From the NCBI RefSeq assembly GCF_024586455.1, contig NC_065923.1, forward strand, positions 55,149,237 to 55,213,236: a stretch of DNA of 64,000 bases, given 5' to 3'. The notes beneath the pieces are model-generated. The model had not been told where the DNA came from, did no database searches, and worked only from the letters and a program-made list of their open reading frames with translations. This DNA comes from Bactrocera neohumeralis. Lineage: Eukaryota > Arthropoda > Insecta > Diptera > Tephritidae. A program made the position numbers and the translations under genes. Shown one piece after another: positions 35,489 through 47,709 of the stretch. The stretch's first letter is position 1, and each line of letters opens with the position of its first letter.

Positions 35489-35750
35489 TACATACATAAG
35501 TATATAAATGCATTTAATTTTAAACAATGTAGTGTTGCTTAAAATTTATACTAGGGCTGCCAAAATATAGCAGCTCTCTTCAGTGTTTTCGCTCTCGACC
35601 AATATAACATATGAAAACCCCATGTCACTTCATTTGGATAAATCTATTTGCACTTTCTATTTTTTAATAATTTGTTTCGATTATGTTATTCATCAGCCTT
35701 AGCAAACTTCTTTTATATAATATTATGAAAACTAGGGAATGGGTGAAATA

Positions 35751-36294
35751 ATAGGTTGTCAAAAAAGTCTTGCGGTATTTTCGCTAGTTGGCGCTGAAAG
35801 CGCGTAATTCTAGTTTTATTCGTCGCATCAGGTCATGCTATACCTTTTTGGAAAGTTCATTTCACGCGCTAACACGTGTTTGATTGATTTTCGTTTCTTT
35901 TAATTCGTTCGTGAGTTATAGCGTCGCAAACATGGAGCAAAATAAAGAGAAAATACGGCATATTTTACAGTACTACTACGATAAAGGCAAAAATGCATCT
36001 CAAGCCGCCAATAAAATTTGTACAGTTTATGGACCCGATACAGTTTTCATTTCCACCGCACAACGATGGTTTCAACGTTTTCATTCTGGTGTAGAGGTGG
36101 TCGAAGATGCGCCACGCTCCGGAAGGCCTGTCGTCGAAAATTGCGATAAAATCGCTGAATTGGTCCAAAGAGACCGGCATAGTAGCAGCAGTAGCATCGG
36201 TCAAGAGCTGGGCATGAGTCATCAAAAATTCATTTCAATTTCAATAAAAAAAAAAATTCAATAAATATACCGCAAGACTTTTTTGACAACCCAT
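35751..36294 (+). mobile_element. mariner MITE, copy 2
   Basis: Ends GGTTGTCAAAAAAGTCTTGC at the left and the mirror ending at 36294, with TA on both sides. 544 bp. Same internal deletion as copies 1 and 3. The left arm keeps CGCTAGTTGGCGCTGAAAGC, which copy 3 shares. Confidence 0.9.
35932..36264 (+). pseudogene. Truncated mariner transposase (DNA-binding half only)
   Basis: An open frame from ATG 35932 gives the same helix-turn-helix half as the copy at 31892-31542, with differences such as CTVYGPD for CAVYGPD, FHSG for FRSG, and VQRDRHSSSSS. It ends after GMSHQKFISISIKK where the deletion joins it to the 3' arm. No catalytic domain. Confidence 0.85.
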
Positions 36295-36344
36295 TATATG
36301 CAGGCACGATGCGCTAATTTCATTTGAGAATGAAATACTATCAA

Positions 36345-37428
36345 AACAAGTAAGGAAGGGCTAAGTTCGGGTGTCACCGAACATTTTATACTCTCGCATG
36401 ATAAAGTGATAATCTAGATTTCATTATACGTCATTTAAATATTTTTCAAATACCGTATTTTTGTAAAGTTTTATTCCGCTATCATCATTGGTTCCTAATG
36501 TTTATACTCGTATTATACAGAGAAGGCATCAGATGGAATTCAAAATAGCTTTATATTGGAAGAAGGCGTGGTTGCGAACCGATTTCACCCATATTTCGTA
36601 CATGACATCAGGGTGTTAAGAAAATATTATATACCGAATTTCATTGAAATCGGTCTAGTAGCTCCTGAGATATGGTTCTTGGTCCATAAATGGGCGGCGC
36701 CACGCCCATTTTCAATTTTTAAAAAAAGCCTGGGTGCAGCTTCCTTCTGCCACTTCTTCCGTAAAATTTAGTGTTTCTGACGTTTTTTGTTAGTCGGTTA
36801 ACGCACTTTTAGTGATTTTGAACATAACCTTTGTATGGGAGGTGGGCGTGGTTATTATCCGATTTCTTCCATTTTTGAACTGTATATGGAAATGCCTGAA
36901 GGAAACGACTCTGTAGAGTTTGGTTGACATAGCTATAGTAGTTTCCGAGATATGTACAAAAAACTTAGTAGGGGGCGGGGCCACGCCCACTTTTCCAAAA
37001 CAATTGCGTCCAAATATGCCACTCCCTAATGCGATCCTTTGTGCCAAATTTCACTTCAATATCTTTATTTATGGCTTAGTTATGACACTTTATAGGTTTT
37101 CGGTTTCCGCCATTTTGTGGGCGTGGCAGTGGGCCGATTTTGCCCATCTTCGAACTTAACCTTCTTATGGAGCCAAGGAATACGTGTACCAAGTTTCATC
37201 ATGATATCTTAATTTTTACTCAAGTTACAGCTTGCACGGACGGACGGACAGACGGACGGACGGACGGACGGACAGACAGACATCCGGATTTCAACTCTAC
37301 TCGTCACCCTGATCACTTTGGTATATATAACCCCATATCTGACTCTTTTAGTTTTAGGACTTACAAACAACCGTTATGTGAACAAAACTATAATACTCTC
37401 GTTAGCAACATTGTTGCGAGAGTATAAA
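36345..37428 (+). repeat. Modular non-coding repeat, copy B (complete reference copy)
   Basis: The leader CAAGTAAGGAAGGGCTAAGT is followed by a hairpin GTTCGGGTGTCACCGAAC, then TTATACTCTCGCA (36386-36398). The 3' end is a hairpin closing with TTGCGAGAGTATAA (37413-37426), so the two ends also form an inverted pair. GC boxes (GGCGTGG, GGGCGGCGCCACGCCC, GGGCGTGG, GGGCGGGGCCACGCCC, GGGCGTGG) occur near 36565, 36697, 36847, 36978 and 37122. No conserved reading frame. Confidence 0.82.
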
Positions 37429-37645
37429 AACGAACCCACTCTGAAGGAAGTGGGCAATGGCGGCGGCCGCGAATAAATAGAAAATGCAATAAACGCAGAA
37501 ATGGCGAAAGCAATTTGAAACAATAAGCGTGTAAAATGAAAGCAGAAGAATAAAGAATGTAGAAAGTAAATAAATTGTTTTGATTGAAATTGCAAAAATA
37601 TAATATTTTTTTACAACTATACTTGTTTTTACGGTTATTAAAGTA

Positions 37646-38159
37646 AAAGTCCAATGAAATTCCTTATAACCGGACATACACCATCACATTATTTTTGTTT
37701 GGCTATGGGAGCTGTCTACATATGGGGATGGGACAGAGACGCATGTTTCAAATGTATTCTTTGCGTCAGAAGCTACAACGAATATTCAGTTTCCACTGAA
37801 CTAATTAATGCGAGCCAATGTCAGGCAGGAGGGAATGAATGACACCAGTCGGTGCCAGCGCAAGTCAGTTTGTTTGCTGTGATCATTTTGCGTATTATTT
37901 TTAAACAAAAACTATCACTTAACTCTACAGATTAATAAGAATTTAAAAAAGCGAGAACTATTGTACAACATTTTCTTTTACCATTTTGTGAAATATTGCC
38001 CGTTTATCCAATTTAATTTGAAGGAAAAATTACCTAAATAGTTTTCGTGTCCGGTCATTGGAACGTTAGTTTTGTTTGAAAATGTTGTGTTAATGAAATT
38101 ATTTCGCTTTCGGGAGGTGTCCGGTTATAAGGGCTATCCTTAATGTGGAATTTCACTGT
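37646..38159 (+). mobile_element. pogo/Tigger-like MITE (about 514 bp)
   Basis: Left end CCAATGAAATTCCTTATAAC plus CGGACA. The right end reversed reads CAGTGAAATTCCACATTAAG, and a little inward TTATAACCGGACACCTCC. The interior matches 30003-30263 in opposite orientation. Non-coding; the short frame at 37654-37842 is not shared with the other copy. Confidence 0.65.
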
Positions 38160-38324
38160 ATTCGAAAATGCTTCGTTTAAGTTGTCAAGACTAAAATTGT
38201 TTAGTTCCAAAATCGTTTTGTCAACCAAACAATTCTGTGTTGGGTATAAAAGAAGCAATCACTACAATTGCTCTGGGAGTATGGGTCTTCTGGCATCAAC
38301 CTATTACACTTGAGTAATAAAAAA

Positions 38325-38500
38325 CATTTTTGACGGTCCTTCCAACGGAGTGGAGGTCTTCCTCTTCCTCTGCTTCCCCCGGCGGGTACTGCGTCGAATA
38401 CTTTCAGCATAACTTAGCCAGCGTAGCCGCTGTCTTTTAATTCGCTAAACTCGTTCAACGTCGTATATCTCATACAGCTCATCGTTCCTTCGACTTATAC
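38325..38500 (-). mobile_element. RTE-type LINE 3' fragment
   Basis: The minus strand reads RIKRQRLRWLSYAE, then RRSTRRGKQRKRKTSTPLEG, which is the conserved C-terminal stretch of the RTE ORF. It closely parallels 2330-2450. Only about 175 bp remain. Confidence 0.75.
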
Positions 38501-41500
38501 TACCAATTACTAAATTAAGCCAAAGAGTGAAATCTTCTCCAAATCAACTAATAATATTCGGATCATTTATAGACTGATTGGTCCCTTGAACTTGTGTGCG
38601 AAATTTTGTACATCAAAAGTTTCCTAATCGATCATAACCACAATTAGGTCATAACCTTTGTATAACATACTCTTTGGATTATTTATAACGTTGGTGCAAT
38701 AAGCCCGTTGACACAAAGCAACTCTGATCCAATAATGATGGAAATCGTTTCTTTTCTTCAATGTAATATATTGATCCGGCCTATCCAGGCTATAAACTGC
38801 TAATTAATTAGGACTCTCTGAAAAAGCGAAAAGCAGGGAGATAAGTTATTTCGCAGACCCATGGGCTCTTAAGTTTAATTTTAGTGTAATTACTAATAAG
38901 GCATCATCTTTATTTCAAAGGGATGCACGCGTCTTATCTATGCAGCAATGCATCTTCTAACGTGAAGTAAATATTATGTAATTCTTTAGTTACTACAGCC
39001 CCAGCTCACCTTTTGTTCACTTTATAGCTTCAAATTTAACAGAAAATTCAGCTAAAAATCAAAAATCGTTAATAAGTTGAAGCTAACCTCACTGAAATTA
39101 AGGCATATGTATGTACATATGTATGTCATGATGTTTATAATGATTCCATTGCAGGTATTTCTCTTCGTCTGCAACAAGATGATTATGATTTTTGAGAATG
39201 TCTGCAACAGCGCCACCTATCGAGGCAATAAGCTTGTTAATTTATAATTTATTAATTTAGTATAAATATCCTATCGTTACAAATTCATAGCCTAAGGTCT
39301 CTACTATGATTTTATTTCTTTAGTTCAGCAATATTCCACATAATTACATACTTATGTGTGTATGCCATATGCCGTTATACTAGTAGATGTTCACCTTTTA
39401 TCCTCACACATTTAAGCCTATTTGACTATTTATGTATCTGTGTACCGTACATAACCTACACTGAGTTCCCTGCGCAGATTACTTTTGTGAATCTTATTAC
39501 ATACATACTATATATGTACATATATTTACTTGTTCATTCAGTCGTGTTTTTCACACAAGCACAAACATAAATGTACGACGCCGGCCTTGGCGCCTATGGG
39601 TATGATTATCCCTTGCCACTTCCTTTGGTCGATTCACATTTTGTCATCGCTAATGTCTATAAGTCCGCTACGTCGACGTAAATATGTTCACTCGTCTGTT
39701 GCGCTGGTGACCGTTAACTTTTGCTTGATGGCAGATTCACATGGGTCACTCCATTAGATATTCTGTATACACGGCATATATACATATACATGTACATATA
39801 TCACACATACAAAAGCGAGTGATATCGGTTTTACGGGCTGTTGTTGTTGTTATCAATGTTATTTGTTCGTGCTTTATTGCTTGCTATTGTTGTTGGATGT
39901 AATATGCGGTAAAGCGCGTTGTTTCAACGTCAACTTCTGGTTTTGACGTTTTATGGATTATTTCAATTTAGTTGAAAGCCACCACACGCATCAACGCATT
40001 TGCACACGCTTTCGTACATACATACATATGTCTCATGAGCGTTCACACCAGCTAAGAGTTCAGATCTTCAGAGCCTTCCTCCCGAAATAAATTTCCAACT
40101 CATATTAAACAATAGCAACAATCGTCGCTTGATATTGATTCTCTGATCAATATGTGTGTTTGAGACCTGATGATAGCCTATGACTTGTGAAATCATCTAG
40201 TGAAGTTTTCTTAGTGAATATAATGCAAGGGAGAATGTGGTACCTCATTGAAATATTCTAAGCTATTTCTATGTACATATGTATGTACATACATATTTCT
40301 TGATATTAAGTTTCTATTCATTTCAAGTTTACTTCAAAAAATTGTGATGTTTAAAATTAATTTCCTAAAGGGTACTTTCTTTATGTTCTCGACTGTGCGC
40401 GCACCTAAGTATGATACATGAGAAGTGTGTTGGAGGCCATGGAGAATATACATAGCTAGTACACAATTCGGCGATTACTGCTTGTTGACATTTAATTTGA
40501 TATGGGAACAGAAATGAAATGAAAAACAAAACAATTTCCATTGCATTCCTCGTTTTAATAACAGGTGGGGAGATAACAGAAACTTTATGAGGTCTAAACA
40601 TGCTATTTACATACTTTGAAATCCCTAAACGATATTGATAAATCCAACTAAAATCGTGTCCAGTATTCATTACGTAAAAGCTGTGAAATTACTAAAGGAG
40701 GCGAAGGTAAAAAAAATAGAGAGTCTTCATATTTTTGTAAGTTGATTAAATTGTGGTCGGTCTTTTTAATTATGATGGATCCTAAAGCGCATGTTTTAAG
40801 ATCAAAGTTACTTCTAAGTTCTGGTGAGAATACATTAATTTTCTTTTACGAATAGTTTCTTTGTGTACAACTTATATTTTTTTAGAAATATAGGACTCCA
40901 ACTAAAACATTTAATATTCGAACAGAGTCGTTTTGAAATTAATACGTAAATCGTCGAAGTTATTGAATAAATAAGCAATTTTTCCTCGTTAATAAAAGGA
41001 TAATTTCGTTCAACAGATATTTGAATTTCATTTTAGTTTTTAAGTTATGGCGATATGCTTGAATAGCCGAAGCTTTTACGCTTTTTTAGCTATATTGGAT
41101 CAGTTATTAGAAAAATCTGCACTTCAAAAAGTGTAGAAATTAAGCACCGCTCACTTAATATATGTATGTATTTAAAAGTTTTTTTGACAGGACTGTTGAT
41201 TCGGAGACGGTTGAACTCTTTCACGTAAAATGTTTGAGTTATTTTTGATCAGATAGCGTGTGAGCATTGATAAAATATATGTTGTTTATGTAGACGGGCG
41301 ATGACGGCACTACATCGAGTATATTTACTTGGACTGCAGGTAACAACCAAGGAGCCCATAGAAGCTTTAATAATCATATCTTGGGAACGTAAAAATGTTC
41401 AGGAGGATCACGCATCACCAAGCAATTGCAGTCCATTACAATGTTTTGGATATCGCAAAAAAGCGTTCATTTCAATCGAGTCATTGCAGCTTATTAAATA

Positions 41501-44379
41501 AATAGAAACAGAAATAGCAAAGTAGAATTTTGACTAATAGTAATTGTACTCATACCTACATTATTAACCATGATTATATGATATACTTATATTCTCGGTT
41601 TCGACTAAATTAGGTAAGTTTTACACAGAGCTTTTACTTTGTAAGTTTACATCAAGAGCAACATTCTGCTCGGTTTATGGTAAAATTTTTTTAAAGAATA
41701 ACCCAACACATAGTATGTAGGTATGAGTAAACATGCATAGTATGTATGTATAAATATGGTTCTTCTAATGTAATGATCTACATTTTATTTCCTGCTGAAA
41801 CTTTTTTTGTGCGTCATAGTGGACAATTATTGTTTAAAAAATCATAAATAGCTCAATGCCTCTAAAATTCTTAATGATATCTTGTTTAATATATGTATGT
41901 AACTAGAAAGATTCTGTAATAAAGTACTCATGGATTCAGAGAAATGATATCCCACTGAATCTTGAAAAAGACTATCTGCTTTTTCCATAGATCTCTGCAT
42001 TTCTCTCTCTCGATGTAGTAAAAATCTATAGTTTAAATCATGTATCCAATTTTGATTATTTGGGAGGAGCGAAGGACCCTAAATGCCCCTCTTTATTATG
42101 TCTAAAGTTATATTTAGTATTCCGGTAAGCTTATTAAGGCAGTTTAGGCCTTTGCTCTTTAAATCATATAGAATAAAATTTGAACATTAAATTTTTGGAT
42201 CTGTGATCAAACGAATTTATTGACAATTAAATACCATGTTCTAATGGAATATGATTTAATGTTAGGTATGAGATAAGAACTCCTGATTTTTAGGTTTTAT
42301 TATTCAGGCTTACATATCTACATATGTACATATAGTTATTTGGTCTTGCTTAAAACAGTTTTGTACATTTCGAATTGGTAACATGGTTTTCTTTGAAAAC
42401 TCATTATTAGGATAGGTAATATTTGAAAAATTTTAGAATACTTGATTTCTCGACTAGTCTGCGTCAAGATTCCTTCACTGTTTGAATGCTCTTGACCCTT
42501 ATTGGCATGAAGTATTACTTGTTTATTGAAGAATATTAACTCTATATTATACAAGCGTATTCGTAAAGATTCTGCTTTCCCGAATTTCCCCTTGGCTTTT
42601 GACTTCTGTCAATATCTTTCGCATGCTTGTTACTGATGCACTTATGGATACATATTTTCGTTTGGGTAACTTTTATTCAAAGGCTAAAATTCACCAAATA
42701 TTCCATATCTCACACAAACATACACTCAAACGGAACCAGAGACATGAATTCTCGTGGTAACTGCGTATTTCATTAAATACTTTACGCACACACTTGTAAG
42801 CACTTGATACACTATGGCTACGGCTCATACACTTTATATATGTATGTACCGTTAGAATACCATTACTCCGCACAGACACTGACACAAGCACAATAACATG
42901 TCGTCACGGTTGTACCCCCGCACCGTGAATTCAGAAAATTACTTTGGAGTTCTAATACCGTCTCTAATCACTATCCGCTGCTTGGGACGTTCAAATCGCT
43001 GTAGACGCGCACCGACAACTGATGGCCCGATATCCTTTTGACAAGGACTCCACCAACAAGTTGCAAAAATTTCGCCTCTGCGAGCACATTCGAAAGCTTT
43101 ACGCAAAGTTGGCATTGAAATTTCACGTCGACGCACGAATAAACACACTTCTGCATGCACATACATATGTACATACATGCAAACATTTGTATCGTAAGCA
43201 TGGTTTGACGCCAATGGGGAGGAAGGGGAGGCTTCAGTGCATGGAGTGGGGAGGAGCAGAGCTTTTTCGCAACTTGTTGCCACTTTCGGAGCAGACTCAT
43301 GGAGCGATTATCGAAAACAGCTGTTGCATAGTCGCTTGCACCGTTAGTTGAGCACAATTGGGGGGATGATGAAGGTAAATGAATGTAAAGTTTTTGTACA
43401 TATATGTATACATACTTATGTATTTACACTCTGACTTGTTTGTATGGCATAAATATTGTAGAAGACAATATTTATACGCTCACATTTAAAGAAAGTTAAA
43501 CAAAACTACTTTTTTAAATCCATAAATATGCAGCAAACACATACATATAAGATAAGTATGTATGTATATTAATGTTTTTATAGGGTAGTGAGTTTGCTAC
43601 AGTGGCTAGCATAAGTTGATATACTATACTTCTTCTATCTAATCTGATTAATCAATAGCAGTAGAAAATTGAGATTTGATGGAACAAATCTTTACCAGTT
43701 ATTTTTCGAAAGAATGGTACGATCTTAGTCGTTATAGTATCATAGCTCGATGTTTATCCGGATGCACACCGACAAAATGTATTAATTGAAGAGATATTTG
43801 AATGAAATGATTTGTAAGTAAAACAAGAAAGATACATATAAAATGCAGAATAGTGAAAATGTTAACTCAGTCATATCTGTTAGATGTTCTTCTGTTTACA
43901 GGATAACTCGAAGAAGCATTGACAATTATGATTGAGTTTTTGAATGAACATTTGCAATAAAATTTACTCAAAAACATGCAAAACTACAAAATAGTATACA
44001 ACAAACCAAACTCAGTGTGAGGACCTTCGGTGAAGAATACTTGACATAGACTTTTTAGGATCAAGTATTAAGAGGTTAAATGATTTCAGATTCTCATTGC
44101 GCTGAAACAAAGTGAAGAAGTACAAAAATTGGCTAAATCTCATTTATAGATTACTACAATTTTATTAAATTATATATGTAACTACGGACAGTATATCGCG
44201 TGGTAGGATGAGTAAGAATGTGTCACAAGATACATTTACACCCAGCTCTTTTTTTACACGGTAGATACGTTCCTCAGAAGTTCGTGTAAAAAAGATGCGT
44301 TTCCTATAGTAAAGATACGTTCCATTTCATCTGAAAACCGTATAAGATGAAATAAAGAACTATACATATTTACTTCGAA
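38501..44379. other. Long intergenic stretch; GC-richer island at about 42900-43370
   Basis: No gene or transposon recognised over almost 6 kb. The island at 42900-43370 is less AT-rich, with long overlapping frames on both strands of poor protein character, which fits base composition rather than coding. It has no repeat signature and may be regulatory. CATACATATGTATG patches occur near 40018, 40270 and 43159. Confidence 0.4.
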
Positions 44380-46545
44380 AAACCCTGTAAAAAAAGTTGA
44401 AAACTATAAAATTTCAGATATGCATACGAATTGTATGTTCATATGGCATTTTATTGACCATTAAAATTTGTCTAAGATTTCGAAAAAATCGATTTTTTTG
44501 CATATCTTGAAAGTTTAGACTTTAGAAAATATGACCTTGGAAGGATTTTTCAAAATTCGACTTATTTTCGGAGATACAGCCGATTTTGTGACGTGGCGTC
44601 CGTGTTCACTAGAATTGTCTCCTAAACTTTAAACGCGTTTTTCTCAAAACTGACTTTTTCGGAACGATACCCACGATTTCTCAGGTTCTACTGGACCGAT
44701 TTACTTGAAATTTTTACAGAGTCTTCAGGCAGGCAGTCGTCATTTTGAAAATTTTTTCCACTTTTTCGTAGTTCCGGTCATTGCGACATTATTCTAGTTT
44801 AATAATCTTTTTTTTTGGTTTAAGATAACTAGGAGGGTTGAAATCATGGGTATGGTCACGTGGAAATTTTTAGAGACCCCCCACTTCGTCAGCTCATAAT
44901 TTTTGAAATTTTTTAGTTTTTAATCTTTTTCTGTACTCTTCTAAAATTAACAAATAACTAATAAAAAAATGAATAGTAAAAATATTAATTGCCTTTGTTT
45001 TACGACACTTTAAAAATTACCTGAAATTCATGCTTCTAGACCAGAATACCCCCTTAATATACATAATTGATACAGGTGAAAAATTGGTAGATTAAGCAAA
45101 AAACAAAAGAAATCTGTTAATCCAGAACTAAGAACAGAAAATTTAGAATAGAAATAAGGGAAAAATAACTGAACTAAAGTCGGTAGCATCGCTGGAGATA
45201 TCCATTTCAGCAATGTAAATATCATGCGAACAAAATGTGTAGGTAAGATTTATCGAATAAGGTTATTACTATGTATGTTCATTTCAGCAATGGTGTTAAG
45301 TGTGGTAAAAACAAACCAGACGATTTTAAAACCGTACTAGATTAAAAATTTTTTACAAAAAAAAAAAAATTTCTCAACCGTGTAACTTCAAATCCTTGTA
45401 AAAGAAAGATCAGCTGTTTTTACTTGATCGTCAACTTGTCCCAAGACGGCGTTCAAGTTCGAAATTTTAGAGTGTGGCAGTGAAAAGTCTGAGTGTGTTG
45501 AAACTTGAAAGTACCCTGCAAAAAGTATTATTATTAACCATATTATGTTCTAGGACAGGATCACGCTACGTTGTAACCAACACTAGTGGCCGAAGGTTCC
45601 ATATTGTAATAATATATGTAGTTAGTTAATATTGCGATGTCATTGGATATGCCGATTGAGTCACATAAATCTAAACCTACTAGGTCCAAGTAACTCAATG
45701 GGGTCTACTGAATGCGTAAAATTTTATTAAGGTCGGTGAGTAGTTCGCGAGAAAGCTTGGCAATCAACTTTGAAAATACAGTTCCGATAAAAACGCGTTT
45801 AAAGTTTTAGTTATAGCTGATATTTTAGAATTAAATAAGAAAATATTTTTTTTTTGAACTCGTGAAACACTGTAAACCCTTAAATTACCCAAGCATAATT
45901 ACCAGTTTCCATTTTGTGAAACCAACAACAACTGAATGCATAAAGATATATAGTACATATGTATTTGGTCGTATGTACGTGTATGTCCTTGAACTTTAAT
46001 TGAACTATATGTTTTTGGCATACCACATGTAGAAAAATTGATATAACAAATAAATTGTTAAATAGATAAAGAGTGCACTTCCCCTCCCGTCCGTGGAGTG
46101 AACAAAGGCGCTTGTTTCTGCTTTCTTCCTCGAGACTTCGAAAAAGCTCCAAAGCATTTACGCAGGCATTTTAAAAGCTTTCTCTGTTTATACACAGAAG
46201 TTTAAAGTTGTTGTTCTAACTAATACGTACTTATGGAAAGCATAACAACAAATAAATATCTATACATATGTATCTTAACTGTATACTTTCTTCTATCACA
46301 TACAATATGTTAAGTTTAAGTGGAATTGAGTGTTCCACGTTGTATAAATATGGAATTTTCACAGTATCAGCATGTAAGAGTTGAGAGCGCGATAGAGAGA
46401 AAGAGAGATTGCTACAAGTTATCCTGAAAAATTTTCGGGAATGTGAATGTGAGCACGCATGGTTCAGGGTTCAACAATCAGAGCATGGAATCATTGTGGA
46501 AAATGCAAAAATTCATAAATACATACATAACTGTATATGTTTGTA
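44380..46545. other. Intergenic; probable old non-coding repeat at about 44390-45060
   Basis: The block 44390-45060, with phrases such as GGACCGATTTACTTGAAATTT and TTTCGGAGATACAG, looks like old dispersed repeat material by style (I recall similar text from insect genomes). No second copy within the window proves it. The remainder is AT-rich. Confidence 0.3.
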
Positions 46546-46549
46546 TCTA

Positions 46550-47235
46550 CAGAAACGGACAAAAAAACGGGACACTCTTTAAACCGATTTAGTATAAACA
46601 AATCAAGCTATATTATTCAAGTTAGTATTTTTTAAAGTAAGTACAATATTCCCCAGTCTACACGCGGCTGCAAAAAAATGAAAAGTGGAAAAAGACCAAT
46701 ATTGACTAAAGTTGTTAAAGTCACAATTTTAGCCTTGCAATCGTAAAATTTTAAGAAGTGAAACTTAGCAAAACTACTCTCGGTGCTGTCCTTAAAAAAT
46801 ATACGAAGACGAGATCTATAAAACGCAAAGCTTGTGCCAAACACGCAAAGAATACCACTGCCAAGGATAATCACCGTATTAATCGGATTAGATTTCAGTA
46901 CCGATTAAAAACATCAGACGCGAAGTTGAAGAACTAAATGGAGTCTAAATCAGTAGGCGAACTGATATGCCCGTCGACTCGACAAAAACCCACTCTTGAC
47001 GGTAGAAATGCCTCCAATGGGCTTAGCTTTATCGGAGTAGAAGTAAAGAAAGAATGGGGGGGTATGAAAAGGTATGGTTTATTCACTTTTAAATACTATT
47101 TATTTATGTTGAGAACACGCATGTATATAAATTTAGTTTCATAACAAATTTTGTAATATAACTATTAATTTTAAATTGTTAATTAAAATCAAATAATCGC
47201 ACATTTTCTTAGGTGTCCTTTTTTCTCCGCTCATG
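46550..47235 (+). mobile_element. Tc1-like element, internally deleted
   Basis: Inverted ends: CAGAAACGGACAAAAAAACG plus GGACAC at the left, CATGAGCGGAGAAAAAAGGA plus CACC (reversed) at the right. TA flanks lie at 46548-46549 and 47236-47237. About 686 bp, under half of a full element. Confidence 0.7.
46675..46985 (+). pseudogene. Tc1-like transposase, N-terminal remnant
   Basis: Starts MKSGKRPILTKVVKVTILAL at 46677 and continues with stops and shifts through KRKACAKHAKNTTAKDNHRI. This is the usual Tc1 order of a first helix-turn-helix, a basic linker and the start of the second helix domain. The catalytic domain is deleted. It belongs to a different Tc1 lineage from 13611-15238, since the terminal repeats differ. 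Confidence 0.65.
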
Positions 47236-47394
47236 TACATACTTACAATATTCAAAGAAGCATACATACATACATACACCCAAGTGAAGGCATGTCTATG
47301 TATTCGCATTGTTTAGTAAATAGGGTAAGAGTGCCACGAAGTTTGTAAAATTCAGAAGAAAACTTTGAATGTGGTATTAACTTGTATATATCAA

Positions 47395-47690
47395 AGTATA
47401 TATGTAAATGATTAGCAAGATGAACTGTGTCGATTTAGCACTAACCGCCCGTCGGTCTGTCTGCATATATAGGTATATATGTATATATAGGATACCGAGT
47501 TTCTCGATCTGAAATTTTGCGCCTCTCCTTTTCACACCTAGAACCTGCTCCGAATGGCCGATGCTTCAGTTGCCATACAAACTCAATAATCGAAATGAAG
47601 TGCTTGCATGAAAAACTTTTCCATTTGATGAGATATTTTCGAGAAATTTGGAAATTATAGTCTAAGGTATTCACTGAAGAAATTGTGTAG
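47395..47690 (+). repeat. Second dispersed non-coding repeat family, copy 2
   Basis: Same order of phrases as 29680-29890: GATTAGCAAGATGAACTG, TGTCGATTTAG, CGAGTTTCTCGATCTGAAAT, GAATGGCCGATGCTTC, TGCCATACAAACTC. It extends further to GAGATATTTTCGAGAAATTT. Confidence 0.6.
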
Positions 47691-47709
47691 GTGGGACAAC
47701 TATAAAATA

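Noticed and set aside
37374..37677. Three minus-strand frames of 73-91 codons at the end of copy B
   Set aside because: Phe/Leu-rich AT-driven frames spanning a repeat border; not protein-like.
42939..43357. Overlapping 114-, 128- and 109-codon frames on both strands
   Set aside because: Long frames on both strands at once reflect local GC content. None shows domains, and part reads through a CATACATA microsatellite.
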